64,000 bases of DNA from Candidatus Nitrospira nitrificans (lineage in GTDB: Bacteria > Nitrospirota > Nitrospiria > Nitrospirales > Nitrospiraceae), in assembly GCF_001458775.1 (NCBI RefSeq), contig NZ_CZPZ01000004.1, forward strand, positions 1-64,000, given 5' to 3'. The notes under the pieces are model-generated. The model did not search any database and was not told where the DNA came from. It saw only the letters and a program-made list of their open reading frames with translations. Shown here piece by piece: positions 53,403-62,722 of the stretch. The translations under genes and the position numbers were made by a program. The stretch's first letter is position 1, and the number at the start of each line of letters is the position of its first letter.

Positions 53403-54413
53403 ATGATCAAAAGTTCACAACTCATAGCGGTCTGTATCGTCCTCTCACTCATCGGCCTCCCGACCCTCACATTGGCCAAGGCGCGTGGAGGATCGGGCGG
53501 AGGATTTTCCAGCGGCTCACGAGGCGGAGGGTACGGAACCATGGGCAGCCGTGGGTCCCGTACCCATCAAGACAACGGCGCCAAGCCGATCGAGCAATCC
53601 ACGACGGCCAAACCATCGACGGCACCGCCGCCAAACGCCGCCAACAGCCCCACGGGCCAGTCCGCGCCGACCACTTCACCGTCATGGTTGCAACGCAACC
53701 CCCTGCTCGCTGGAATCGCCGGTGGTCTGGCAGGAACCTGGATCGGACACATGCTCTTCGGCGCGACGGAAAGCAGCGCCAAGACGACGGACACCGAAGA
53801 GCCGGCTTCGCCGTCCAACTCATTCGGGCTGATCTTCCTCGTCATGTTACTCGGGGCCGGTGCGCTCTACTATTTCAAACGAGTCCGACAGACACCCGCT
53901 CCGGTGTTCACGGGACTCTCGCGCAACACAGCCGCGCGGGGCAGTCTCATTGATATCTCGTCCAACAGCGGCACCGACAGGCCGACGATTGACACGACCT
54001 ACGCCGTGACCACCGAAGATAAGGCCGCCTTTCAGCAATTGCTGGTCGATATTCAATCAGCATGGAGCGCGCAAGATGTGACAGGACTGCGACGCTGTCT
54101 GACGCCGGAAATGCTGAGCTATTTCAGCACCGCCTTGGCCGAAGACAACAGTCGAGGCGTGCAGAATCACGTGGAAGGCGTGGAGTTGCTCAAGGGAGAC
54201 GTGCGTGAAGCCTGGTCCGAAAATACGACCGACTATGCCACCGTGGACCTACGCTGGAACGCCCGCGACTATACGATCTCCACAACCATCCCGCGCGGAG
54301 AACCGGGCTATCTGGTCGAAGGCAGTGAAGAAACACCGACCGAATCATGCGAAGTCTGGACCTTCATGCGCGTGCGTGATGGACGCTGGCTTTTGTCGGC
54401 CATTCAACAATAG
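53403..54413 (+). CDS. TIM44-like domain membrane protein
   Basis: 336 residues from ATG 53403 (AAAAAGGAAACCC). Signal peptide ending LTLAKA, then a Gly/Ser/Arg-rich low-complexity region (RGGSGGGFSSGSRGGGYG), a glycine-rich hydrophobic hairpin (LLAGIAGGLAGTWIGHMLFG), a second transmembrane helix (SFGLIFLVMLLGAGALYYF), and a C-terminal cystatin-like TIM44/MRPL45 domain (LLVDIQSAWSAQDVTGLRRC ... ESCEVWTFMRVRDGRWLLSA). This domain order is common in bacterial TIM44-like proteins of unknown function. Confidence 0.85.
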   Translation: MIKSSQLIAVCIVLSLIGLPTLTLAKARGGSGGGFSSGSRGGGYGTMGSRGSRTHQDNGAKPIEQSTTAKPSTAPPPNAANSPTGQSAPTTSPSWLQRNPLLAGIAGGLAGTWIGHMLFGATESSAKTTDTEEPASPSNSFGLIFLVMLLGAGALYYFKRVRQTPAPVFTGLSRNTAARGSLIDISSNSGTDRPTIDTTYAVTTEDKAAFQQLLVDIQSAWSAQDVTGLRRCLTPEMLSYFSTALAEDNSRGVQNHVEGVELLKGDVREAWSENTTDYATVDLRWNARDYTISTTIPRGEPGYLVEGSEETPTESCEVWTFMRVRDGRWLLSAIQQ

Positions 54414-54443
54414 TCTCCGAGGGAAGGCGGCTGACTCACAGGG

Positions 54444-54665
54444 TCAGCCGCCGATCCACTTCCAGACAGAGGGTGTGAGCATGTAGGCAGCGGCCGAGAC
54501 CAGCACCCCGATCACCACGCCAAGAAGCCCCGCCACGTAAAGTCCCGCAAACGGCGCCGCAAACACAACCACGATCATGAACAGGGCCAGCGACCGATGG
54601 TCTTCATAGAACCTTCGGCGGGCTTCCGCAGAAAAGGAACCAGTAGAGTGGGAACCATCAGACAT
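54444..54665 (-). CDS. small membrane protein, two helices
   Basis: 73 residues from ATG 54665: a polar N-terminus (MSDGSHSTGSFSAEARRRFY) and two adjoining hydrophobic segments (SLALFMIVVVFAAPFAGLYV; GLLGVVIGVLVSAAAYMLTP). It follows the lipoprotein gene at 55246 by 26 bases on the same strand. No family. Confidence 0.65.
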   Translation of the reverse strand: MSDGSHSTGSFSAEARRRFYEDHRSLALFMIVVVFAAPFAGLYVAGLLGVVIGVLVSAAAYMLTPSVWKWIGG

Positions 54666-54691
54666 GTCTGGCAACTCGGTTCTTCTCGTTT

Positions 54692-55246
54692 TTACTGTGC
54701 TGTTTGTCGCTTCAAGTTCATGCGCAGGGTCTTCACCCCTCTACCATTCACGGAGTTGTGCCCCTTGCCCGTCAGAGACAGCGTGCCACCTCCGAACGTC
54801 TCCAGTTCTTTGCATCCCCGCTTGTTGAACTCAACGACATAGGTCAACGCCGCACTCACGGCTACCTTGTTTTCATGATTCGGCGTCGTCTTGGTTTCCT
54901 GCGGTTCAAGATCGAACTTTTTCTCTTCCACCTTCTCGCCCAACTCGCACTTGAATTGGATATGGCCGGTCAGGGCAACATCCTTCACCCCACTGTCCTG
55001 ATCTTCTACCGTCAGCGTCACCACATACTGATCGCTTCCCGCCACCTCGACAGTCTGTCCCTCCTGCACAATATCTTTTCGCTCCTTGGTCACTACATTG
55101 TACGTCTGCCAGGCGAGAGTCGGAGGAGAAGCGTCGAAGCCGGGAATTGCCACCATCGGCACCGGCTTGATGCATCCGGTGGATATAAGACCGAGCATGC
55201 TTACAGTCAACACAGATATCGTGACAGCGACACGGCTTGATTTCAT
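54692..55246 (-). CDS. lipoprotein, beta-rich
   Basis: 184 residues with signal SVLTVSMLGLISTGC as lipobox. The mature part has immunoglobulin-like strands (DQYVVTLTVEDQDSGVKDVA; GHIQFKCELGEKVEEKKFDL) ending in a basic strand. Two mature Cys could pair. Unknown family; exposed at the envelope. Confidence 0.75.
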   Translation of the reverse strand: MKSSRVAVTISVLTVSMLGLISTGCIKPVPMVAIPGFDASPPTLAWQTYNVVTKERKDIVQEGQTVEVAGSDQYVVTLTVEDQDSGVKDVALTGHIQFKCELGEKVEEKKFDLEPQETKTTPNHENKVAVSAALTYVVEFNKRGCKELETFGGGTLSLTGKGHNSVNGRGVKTLRMNLKRQTAQ

Positions 55247-55451
55247 GAAAGACTCCTTGCGTTCATTGAAGTGAGCGGCGGCATGCTAGGCGGTTCGTGT
55301 AGAGGAGTCAAGCGCACGGCAGCAAGCTGCTTGAACTACCCGTGAAAATATCTTTTTCACTCTTGATATCATTCTGGATATCCGTACGGCCGACCTGATA
55401 AAAGATGGCGGTGATCGGGTTGTTGCTGACCTAGTCCGAAAGGAATACTGC

Positions 55452-56177
55452 GTGATGATGTCAGCATTCACAGCAATCGGAGTGCGCATCCGTATACCAC
55501 GAGGCGCCGTGTCAACAAGCACGAGGAGTACGCAGCACCTCATTCGCCGCGCATGTCGTGCAACGATGTTGCTGGTGACGATCGCCGTCGCGGCTCAGGC
55601 GGTGCACGCCGCAGCCGTGGGCCAGACGAAGTTCAGGCGTATCTCCACCCAGTACATCGCGGCTTTGGGCGATCTAGGTGCGACCGCCGGGAGCGGCGCG
55701 CAATTGTGGGGTCTGTGGCTGCTGGATCCGGGTCCGCGAGGCGTCAAGCTGAACCATTATCCATCATTGAAGGATGCCGGTGGTGTCGCCCCGGCGCGCT
55801 GGAAGTTCGACGAGACGGACTGGTGGCTGGAGGAACACGGCTTGATCATGGAGCAACCGACCGTTCCACTCCCTCCCGGCAAATATCTGGTCACGGGCGC
55901 CCGCAAGGTGACAGCCGTGCTGACGATCCATCCCGCCGACAGCCACGGCGACAGGCGCTGGGAGCTCGATCAAGGCGCGACACTCTACGACGTAACCCAC
56001 CTGGCCTGCCGTTCCGCGCGCTATACACCGGCGGCAGTGGGTGGTGCATGCTCGCCGGCCAACGCAAAGCAAACATCGTTTCCAGTGGCGCCAGGAGGCG
56101 CGATGCCTCCGGTCGACGGCTGCACAAAACAGGACTATGCGGTGCTCATCGTGATCGGCGTCGGCGTGGAAGACTGA
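55452..56177 (+). CDS. secreted hypothetical protein; parent of two downstream 3' fragments
   Basis: 241 residues; the start is uncertain (Met at 55452, 55455 or 55566). The signal-like segment MLLVTIAVAAQAVHAAAVG suggests the true start at 55566, but earlier Met codons are in frame. The mature part has LWGLWLLDPGPRGVKLNHYP, WKFDETDWWLEEHGLIMEQP and PVAPGGAMPPVDGCTKQDYA before the end. The last 120 bases recur in decayed form at about 56765 and 57852. Function unknown. Confidence 0.65.
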   Translation: MMMSAFTAIGVRIRIPRGAVSTSTRSTQHLIRRACRATMLLVTIAVAAQAVHAAAVGQTKFRRISTQYIAALGDLGATAGSGAQLWGLWLLDPGPRGVKLNHYPSLKDAGGVAPARWKFDETDWWLEEHGLIMEQPTVPLPPGKYLVTGARKVTAVLTIHPADSHGDRRWELDQGATLYDVTHLACRSARYTPAAVGGACSPANAKQTSFPVAPGGAMPPVDGCTKQDYAVLIVIGVGVED

Positions 56178-56310
56178 ACCGCGGCGGCACACCGACGGCT
56201 TGTGCGGCAAGCTCGACGAAAAACTCCCAACTCATATCCAACCTCGCTGTGACGAATCATGAACGGCGCGGCAAGGTATAGTTGATTCGACAACCGACAC
56301 AATTCGTCAC

Positions 56311-56719
56311 TAAAAGATCCCCGACCCCTTTAAATGAAACAACCTGACAAATCATTGACAGATTCATCTCTTTACATCGTCAATTTTGACAACAATCACT
56401 GCTCAGTTTAACTACGTATGTCACGAATCCTTGAAATGCTGACCCTGACAATTTGGCGCAGCTCTTGCTTACATCGCTGCTAACAGTGAACCTAACCACC
56501 TTAGGAGGGATCAATGAAATGTCCGAAGTGTAAAGGGATGCTGCTGCTGGAGCGGTTCTCAGATTTCTTTCTTGTGTTCTACGCATGGAAATGCATCAAC
56601 TGCGGGGGCATGATCGACCGCACCATTTCCAACAATCGCCGAAAGAGTCTGGCAGCCCGTGAGTCCCAGACGGTTGCCGTGCGCTAAGAAGTTGAGCCAA
56701 AGGGGTCGGGAATCTTTTA
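56311..56719. mobile_element. MITE-like element bounded by 21-bp inverted repeats
   Basis: TAAAAGATCCCCGACCCCTT at 56311 and AAAGGGGTCGGGAATCTTTT at 56699-56719 are reverse complements with one mismatch over 21 bases, enclosing 409 bp. A third, direct copy of the right end lies at 57801-57819. Related AAAGGGGTC motifs commonly border REP-type tyrosine transposase elements (recalled from general knowledge). No transposase is inside; the cargo is the zinc-ribbon gene. Confidence 0.5.
56514..56687 (+). CDS. 57-residue zinc-ribbon protein
   Basis: TTAGGAGGGATCA precedes the ATG. The peptide MKCPKCKGMLLLERFSDFFL continues VFYAWKCINCGGMIDRTISN and ends in a basic tail. Two CxxC pairs (C3/C6 and C27/C30) make a zinc ribbon. 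Very small proteins of this design recur in Nitrospira-like genomes, often in intergenic repeats (recalled, not searched). Role unknown, perhaps nucleic-acid binding. Confidence 0.75.
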   Translation: MKCPKCKGMLLLERFSDFFLVFYAWKCINCGGMIDRTISNNRRKSLAARESQTVAVR

Positions 56720-56764
56720 TTATATTAGTTGACCACCGAACAACCACCCGACCCGTGCGCTAGA

Positions 56765-56963
56765 TACCCGCGGCGGTGGAAGGGCCCTGCTTCCCGGCCC
56801 AAGCAACGCTGACAGCCTTTCCCGTTGCGCCAGGGGGCGCGATGCCTCCGGTCGAGGACTGCACGAAGCAGGACTATACGGTGCTCATCGTGATCGGTGT
56901 GGCGTGGAAGACTGAATACCGGTGGTGTGCCGACAGCTTGCGCGGCAGCTTTATAATGACTCC
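56765..56963 (+). pseudogene. decayed copy of the 3' end of the gene at 55452
   Basis: FPAQATLTAFPVAPGGAMPP followed by VEDCTKQDYTVLIVIGV matches the C-terminus of the upstream protein; similarity continues past the original stop (GACAGCTTGCGCGGCAGCT versus GACGGCTTGTGCGGCAAGCT). A one-base deletion changes the last codons. No start codon belongs to it. It lies just after the right repeat of the MITE-like element. Confidence 0.7.
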
Positions 56964-57246
56964 CGGTACATTTTATCCATCCGAAGCTACACGTTGCATT
57001 CTCCGGCACGGTTTGATCCGTCAGCGGATTCGCCACCGTCGGGGCTTGGTTCGAAGGAAACGGTCAGTCAGATTCGCGATGCTCCCGTCGGCAAAGTACA
57101 GGGTCTCCACAACGAACGAGCCACTCACCCCGGTCCTTGCGAGTCATCCGAGGTTTGCTTTTTCTCCCTCAGGGATTACACAATAGCAAATACTCATTGC
57201 CCCCGCCATCCTGGCCACTATCAATAATCAACAGCGAGGTATCATC

Positions 57247-57666
57247 GTGAATGTTCGACATGCCCTAGCGATCGTTATGGCACTGAGTGCCTTCGGCAAC
57301 ATCAGCGATGTCCGAGCCGGCTATGATTCAGCCCCTTCCGGCTCTGGCAGCGTGGATGGTTGCGACGGCGTATCGTTTTCCACGTTCCTGCCGAAGCCAT
57401 ACTCACAAACAGACAACAATATAGAAGTCGCGCCGCAATCGGCATTTTCGTTTGTGGCATCCAAGTCGACGTTTCCCAAAACCATTATGGTGATGATCAA
57501 GGACGAAAGCGTCCCGGTCACCGTGACGCCTCACTTCGGTGGGTTTCTAGTCAGCGGCAAGATCTCCGCCTCGGCCAAAGGCACCTTCATCAGAATTGCT
57601 ATTACGGGGAAAGGTCCCAATCTCTGTGAGCGCGGCGACGGATGGCTCTTGAAAGTAGGAAAATGA
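57247..57666 (+). CDS. small secreted protein, paralogue of 49003
   Basis: 139 residues from GTG 57247 (CAGCGAGGTATCATC upstream). Signal peptide ALAIVMALSAFGNISDVRA. The mature sequence shares the framework of 49003: CDGVSFSTFLPKPYS, NNIEVAPQSAFSFVASKSTF, VMIKDESVPVTVT and the end GDGWLLKVGK. The two flanking 3' gene fragments show that this locus was rearranged around it. Confidence 0.8.
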   Translation: MNVRHALAIVMALSAFGNISDVRAGYDSAPSGSGSVDGCDGVSFSTFLPKPYSQTDNNIEVAPQSAFSFVASKSTFPKTIMVMIKDESVPVTVTPHFGGFLVSGKISASAKGTFIRIAITGKGPNLCERGDGWLLKVGK

Positions 57667-57800
57667 TCGAGGGCAGGATAGAGATGGCTCCGGTTGGTTG
57701 GCCAGTGTAGGCCATTCCTAATATGGCGCCTGGTAGATGTGACGACACGGCGGTGCGCCGTGTCGTCAGAATGCCATCTCTACAATCTGACAATTTACAT

Positions 57801-57977
57801 AAAGGGGTCGGGAGTCTTTCTTTATTATCCGTTGACCATGGAGCAACTAGCCGGCCAACGCAAAGCAGGCGGCGTTTCCAATTGCACCAGGTGGCGCGAT
57901 GCCTCCGGGCGAAGGCTGCGCGAAGCAAGACTATGCCGTGCTCATCGTGATCGGCGTGGGCGTGGGACTGAACCTCA
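57801..57977 (+). pseudogene. second decayed copy: repeat arm plus 3' gene fragment
   Basis: AAAGGGGTCGGGAGTCTTT at 57801 and GTTGACCA at 57831 repeat the right end of the MITE-like element. From about 57852 the translation PANAKQAAFPIAPGGAMPPG followed by EGCAKQDYAVLIVIGVGVG repeats the C-terminus of the protein at 55452. So the arm and the gene fragment were copied together. Confidence 0.65.
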
Positions 57978-59136
57978 GGCTCTGAGTACCAGCCCAGGGC
58001 TGCTCACAGGAATCCCAACTGCTCTCCCTCTAGATCGGCCCTTATCTGCTGCCTGATTCTATCGAGCTTGCTCCCCAAGAGAGGTCTGGAAAATTTGATC
58101 TGATTGCTTGAGAGGTGGGCAAGCAACGCGGACTGGACTTTGCGACTTCTGGATTTTGACAGGACTTCAAGGGCATAAAGCCTGTCAATTAGAATATCTT
58201 CTCTCCCCTCTCTGAAAATAGATTCGATTTGGGCAAGGCCGTAGACTCATCGGAAAGAAGCCCATCAAAGAACTGCCCTAGCCTTTGAAGCTTATTATGA
58301 ACAGCAAGCGTTAAAGAGCGAGAAAGTTGCTCTAGCTCCTCACGAGGTAATTGCGTGAGACATTGAATCCAGGCCATTTTTACTTCCACGTTATCTTCTT
58401 TCTCAAAAGCCTGCTTTGCCCATGCAGGGCCGTTTCTACCTAGGGTTTTCATACTCAATAAAAGAGCGGCCTGCCTTCTCGTATTCCAGTTTATGCTTCG
58501 AAGCCTAGAAAGCCGCCAAATTTGAGACCATGTTTCTGGCTCGAGAATTAATAAGTATCGAAGCGATAGGATTAGGCTTGCTTGCTGAAATGGAAACAGC
58601 TCTCGCTCCTTAGCTAGTAATTCCGCTATCCGTTGAGCGGTTACCCTCTGATTGCCACGAAGAAATCGGATATAACTAACCCACTTCTCAGACAACCTGG
58701 CATCTGGGTTCCTTTCCATCTGGTCAATAATATGTCGTACTAAGCCAGGGTGCTTTAACAGCGTGTAGGCTGTTTCAGCCTCCTGAAAAGCCGAAACGCC
58801 CGATCTTTAATAACACCTTTCCGGCCGCCGATACCTCGCACATAACGCCATAGTACTTTCTGGAACTCCTCACGCGGTTTTACAGTTATCGTCGCTTGCG
58901 CCTAATTTGATCAATTGCCTTATTAAGAGCAGCTAGTTCAGGGTCGAACAGTTCCGACCGTAAGTCAGGCCCTTCCAATATTCGGGTTTTAGCACCTTGT
59001 ATGTTGAGCCGAAGCGAAGGAAGCCTTTCGTTCATGAGGAAGAGAGATTCGCGCGCGACACTTTTCTCCTTCGCAAATACTTTAACGTCATCCATATATC
59101 TGAAATTGATCTTCCCTCGATTTCATGGACACGTGG

Positions 59137-60000
59137 TTACGCGACTGCTGCCCGCGCTTCATACTCAGCTGGGGAGTGATAGCCGAGGGTTGAGTGCCGA
59201 CGCTGCCGATTGTAGAACCCCTCGATGTATTCGAAGATCTCCTTCTTGGCTTCGTCTCGGGTGGCATAGTGCCGATGGTACCCGAGCTCCCGCTTGAGCG
59301 TTCCAAAGAAACTTTCGACGCACGCGTTGTCCCAGCAGTTGCCTTTGCGGCTCATACTGGGAATAAGGCCATACTCAGCGAGTCGGTGCTGGTAGCTCGT
59401 CGCGGCATACTGACTGCCGCGGTCCGAATGGTGCAGGAGCCCTACCCTGGGAATTCGGTTCATCACGGCCATCAGGAGGGCCTGCTCCGCCAACTCACCC
59501 GTTAATCGCTGGCCCATCGCCCAGCCGACCACCCGGCGTGAATACAGATCGAGTAGAACCGCCAGATAGAGCCAGCCCTCCCGTGTCCAGACGTAGGTCA
59601 GGTCTCCGGCCCACACTCGATTAGGAGCTTCAACCGTGAAGGCCCGATCCAGAGTATTCGCGGCCACCGGGAACTGATGCTGGGACTGGGTGGTGGCGCG
59701 CCACTTCGTCACGGTCTTCGCCCGAATACCGTCTTGGCGCATGAGCCGAGCGACGCGATGCTCGCCAACGCGGTGCCCCTGTTTGACTAAGGCGTCCCAG
59801 ATCCGGGGACTGCCGTACGTTTCCCGCGACTCCTGGTGGATCACCCGAATGGCTGAGCGCAGTATACGCGTCTGGATGGACCGGGCACTTTCAGGCCGTG
59901 ATCGCCACGCGTAATAGCCCGCTGCCGAGACGGCGAGGACACGGCACATTAAGCGGATCGGATAGCGACGGTCGTGTTCGTGGATCACGCGGTATCTCAT
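59137..60000 (-). CDS. IS3-family transposase OrfB (DDE integrase domain)
   Basis: 287 residues: HTH_21-type start (MRYRVIHEHDRRYPIRLMCR), RETYGSPRIWDAL, then the integrase core VWAGDLTYVWTREGWLYLAV (first Asp), LLHHSDRGSQYAATSYQHRL (second Asp) and KGNCWDNACVESFFGTLKRE (Glu). It ends RRRHSTLGYHSPAEYE-like (QRRHSTLGYHSPAEYEARAA). All catalytic residues are present. Its ATG overlaps the orfA stop as ATGA; IS3 elements usually make the full transposase by frameshifting, and here coupling may serve. Confidence 0.95.
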   Translation of the reverse strand: MRYRVIHEHDRRYPIRLMCRVLAVSAAGYYAWRSRPESARSIQTRILRSAIRVIHQESRETYGSPRIWDALVKQGHRVGEHRVARLMRQDGIRAKTVTKWRATTQSQHQFPVAANTLDRAFTVEAPNRVWAGDLTYVWTREGWLYLAVLLDLYSRRVVGWAMGQRLTGELAEQALLMAVMNRIPRVGLLHHSDRGSQYAATSYQHRLAEYGLIPSMSRKGNCWDNACVESFFGTLKRELGYHRHYATRDEAKKEIFEYIEGFYNRQRRHSTLGYHSPAEYEARAAVA

Positions 60001-60293
60001 CGCGACTCCTTCGCGAAGAACGCCGCCGCACGTTTTAAAAAATCCCGCTCCTGCTTCAAAATAGCATTTTCACGCCGGAGCTGGATCAGTTCCGCCTGTT
60101 CGGCCCGGAGAGAGTGCCGGGTCTGTCCACACCCCTCAGCCTGCTGTTGCTCCGCGCGCCACCGGTAGAGGAGATGGTCCGCAATCCCCAGATCCCGCGC
60201 CACCTGTGCAACGGGATGTCCTGACTCCCGGACTAAGCGCACCGCTTCTTCTTTGAACGCCTCCGTATACGACCGTCGTGTCTTCGAGCTCAT
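59997..60293 (-). CDS. IS3-family transposase OrfA (helix-turn-helix)
   Basis: 98 residues from ATG 60293 (GGAGGACAGT upstream): MSSKTRRSYTEAFKEEAVRL, VAQVARDLGIADHLLYRWRA, and a leucine-zipper-like end (QLRRENAILKQERDFLKRAA). This is the HTH_8-type OrfA that binds the element ends. The reading frame is open into the reverse transcriptase upstream, giving an accidental RT-OrfA fusion ORF to 60944. Confidence 0.93.
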   Translation of the reverse strand: MSSKTRRSYTEAFKEEAVRLVRESGHPVAQVARDLGIADHLLYRWRAEQQQAEGCGQTRHSLRAEQAELIQLRRENAILKQERDFLKRAAAFFAKESR

Positions 60294-61384
60294 ACTGTCC
60301 TCCGATTTCCTCATTCTCCCACTTAGGGAGGTGTCTGTGAAATCGGGGGAAGGGCAAATACCTAACATCGTGACTTTACCGAACGTAATGAACGCTTCAT
60401 CTAGAGGAAGAAGATAAATGTTTCCAGGGAAACTGCTGACAGCATTTCCTTGAGGGATGCCGCGCGGCGAATAGGCGCCGTGTACTGCTGGCCACGCCCA
60501 ATACTCCAACATAGTCACAAGGAAATTGATGATTCGAATTTGGTTGGGAAGATGAGAAACCAGAATGTCCGGAAGAACTTTGAGATCTAAATTTTCGAAA
60601 TAGGCTGCAATGTCCGAAATTACCAGGAAGGTATATCCGTCCCTTTCATATACATATTCCATTTGCTCAACAAACTGGGGCCATTGCCCATACCAAGACT
60701 CCGCAATATCAATTTGCTTCCGAATCGTTTCTCCTTTTAGAAATGGCAGCTGAAGGATCTCGAGGTCTTGAAACAGCTCATCACTATTTTCTTTTATTCG
60801 CCACGAATAGACCGACCGCGGCAACTTCTTGTCCAACTGCCTGGCGATAGAAAGTGTGATGGCAAACAGAACTATCATGTCCTCTATTTCTAAAACAGTT
60901 CCTGGTCGTACAGAGAGTGTGGATTTTGGTATGTCAATTTTCAATGGAGGGCTCGGGTGTAGGTTCCGAGGGCAAGACTTTGAGAAATGTGCCGCAGCCT
61001 ATCATCCAGCCGATAGGCAAAGTCCGAATACCGGTAAGCATCCGCAATGAAATGTGATCTGGAATAATGGCGTGCCAAATGCCAGGAGCGACGGAGAAGC
61101 GAGATGTCTGAAAGTTGTGAGTACAGATCCCGCATTGCTGCTTAGCAGAACAGCTTCCCCCTGGCTATTATTATGGGTCTTCGGGCCGCATTAGATTCAC
61201 AAGTGTAGCTACAAAGACACACAAATAATAGTGCTCGACCGTCACGTCGGACGAATGGCTTTTCCAATCATCATTTTGGCTTGGTTGCAGGGCACCCTCG
61301 TACTGACTAATGCCATCAGAAGCTGGTACTGCAACCTTGCAGATGCGTCGAGGTCATCGCGATACGAGAAGAGATGGCTTTCCG

Positions 61385-62560
61385 CTACAAGACCTGCACG
61401 ATGAAACACTTCAAATAACGCGTCTCCGGCATGCTGGCCAGGATCGGATGGTCGGCACTTTGGCCTCGTTGCTCAATCAGGCGAATGTCTCGCTTGGCGT
61501 CGCGTGCCGCGAGACGGATGCTCTTCCAGAGATCTGCTTCAGAGACAGGATGAGAGCAGGAACTGGTGACCAGAAACCCTTCCGGCTTGAGTAGCTTCAA
61601 ACCCAAGAGATTGACATCCTTATACCCGGTCAATGCGCCGGCCAAGGCCTGCTGGCTGCGCGCGAAGGCCGGAGGATCGAGGATCACCAGATCATAGCGT
61701 CGCCCCGCCTTCACCAGCTTGCGCATCTCTTCGAACGCATCGGCCTGGCGATAGGTGCAGCGATCCTCCACCTTGTTCATCGTGGCCTGTGTTCGGGCCA
61801 TGGCCAGTGTGTCCAGACTGACATCGAGGCCCTCCACTGACACGGCTCCGGCGAGCGCGGCATGAAGGCCGAAGGCGCCGGTATGGCAGAACACTTCCAG
61901 CACCTCGGCTCCTGATGCCAACTTGGCCGCTGCCAGCCGGTTTTCCCGTTGGTCGCAAAACCAGCCGGTCTTCTGCCCCCGTTCCACATCCACGAGAAAC
62001 TTCGCGACCCCTTCGTGAATCTCGACTTGTGTCGGGCCGCTGCCACGGAGAAATCTCCGTTCGAGAGGCAACCCTTCGAGTTGCCGACTCTTGGCCTCGT
62101 TCCGCAGGTACACACTCGTCAGATTCAATTCTTTCATCAGAATGTCGGCTAAGAGTTCTTTCCGGCTATCCATGCCGAACGATAAGCACTGCATGACCAG
62201 CAGTTGATCGTACCGATCCACGATCAACCCCGGTAGTCGATCGCCTTCTGCATAAATCAGCCGATAGGCATTGGACTGCGCGACCACTCGCTGCCGGAGG
62301 CGGATCGCCTGCTGAATTCTTCCCCGCCAGAACGTCTCGTCGATGGATTCATCCTCGAATGTCAGGAGCCGGATGCGAATTTTTGACGCAGGATTATAGA
62401 GACCACGTCCGTAGAATTGTCCGTCGGGGGTCAGGACATCGACCAAATCCCCGGCTGCGGCTTGACCGGTGACCGGCCCGACATGACCGGCAAAGAGCCA
62501 GAGAGGCCGTCCTTCCGGGGCGCGGAGCGACGTAAGGCGGACCTGGGCCATCGTTGTCAT
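61385..62560 (-). CDS. rlmI: 23S rRNA (cytosine-C5)-methyltransferase RlmI-like
   Basis: 391 residues. N-terminal PUA domain (LFAGHVGPVTGQAAAGDLVD; GRGLYNPASKIRIRLL), then a SAM methyltransferase: GQKTGWFCDQRENRLAA, EVLEVFCHTGAFGLHAALAG (motif I), YDLVILDPPAFARSQQAL (catalytic motif IV) and FLVTSSCSHPV with the motif VI Cys. Methylates a 23S rRNA cytosine; the exact site is assumed from the family. GGAGACAAGACG precedes the ATG. Confidence 0.9.
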   Translation of the reverse strand: MTTMAQVRLTSLRAPEGRPLWLFAGHVGPVTGQAAAGDLVDVLTPDGQFYGRGLYNPASKIRIRLLTFEDESIDETFWRGRIQQAIRLRQRVVAQSNAYRLIYAEGDRLPGLIVDRYDQLLVMQCLSFGMDSRKELLADILMKELNLTSVYLRNEAKSRQLEGLPLERRFLRGSGPTQVEIHEGVAKFLVDVERGQKTGWFCDQRENRLAAAKLASGAEVLEVFCHTGAFGLHAALAGAVSVEGLDVSLDTLAMARTQATMNKVEDRCTYRQADAFEEMRKLVKAGRRYDLVILDPPAFARSQQALAGALTGYKDVNLLGLKLLKPEGFLVTSSCSHPVSEADLWKSIRLAARDAKRDIRLIEQRGQSADHPILASMPETRYLKCFIVQVL

Positions 62561-62722
62561 CGTCTTGTCTCCTGTGACTGGGTGTAGCTGACTGTGTGCG
62601 TGAGCGTTCGCCTGCCGGCTGTCGTCAACTCGATCATCACGCGCTCATTGCTTGACGAACCCCGGCCAGTATGTTTTCCTGATGACGAAGCGTTTCAACC
62701 GACCATGTGAGGATAAAGAAGA

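Larger units (their letters stand above)
59118..60345 (-). mobile_element. IS3-family insertion sequence, about 1.23 kb
   Basis: The imperfect terminal repeats begin CGATTTCA and share GACAC (CGATTTCATGGACACG at the left, CGATTTCACAGACACC at the right on the opposite strand; 17 of 24 positions match). It holds orfA and orfB in the IS3 arrangement. No clear target duplication is visible at the borders, and the reverse transcriptase ends do not join exactly, so a small deletion may have accompanied insertion. Confidence 0.8.
58189..61135 (-). pseudogene. defence-type reverse transcriptase, three frameshifts and an IS3 insertion
   Basis: N-terminal piece from 61135 (MRDLYSQLSDISLLRRSWHL), then a one-base loss near 60945 and LKIDIPKSTLSVRPGTVLEI. 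RT motifs: TFLVISDIAAYFENLDL (first catalytic Asp), YSPRGIPQGNAVSSFPGNIY, LDEAFITFGK, then the IS element, then FRYMDDVKVFAKEKSVARES (the YxDD site). After a stop at 58886 the frame changes to TVKPREEFQKVLWRYVRGIG, and again to QEAETAYTLLKHPGLVRHII, running into a helical C-terminal domain (58189-58719). The order RT plus long helical C-terminus resembles Abi/DRT antiphage reverse transcriptases (inference). No functional enzyme can be made. Confidence 0.85.

Noticed and set aside
59997-60944. 315-residue RT-OrfA fusion protein
   Set aside because: The fusion is an accident of the IS landing in frame; the RT half lacks YMDD and OrfA has its own start at 60293.
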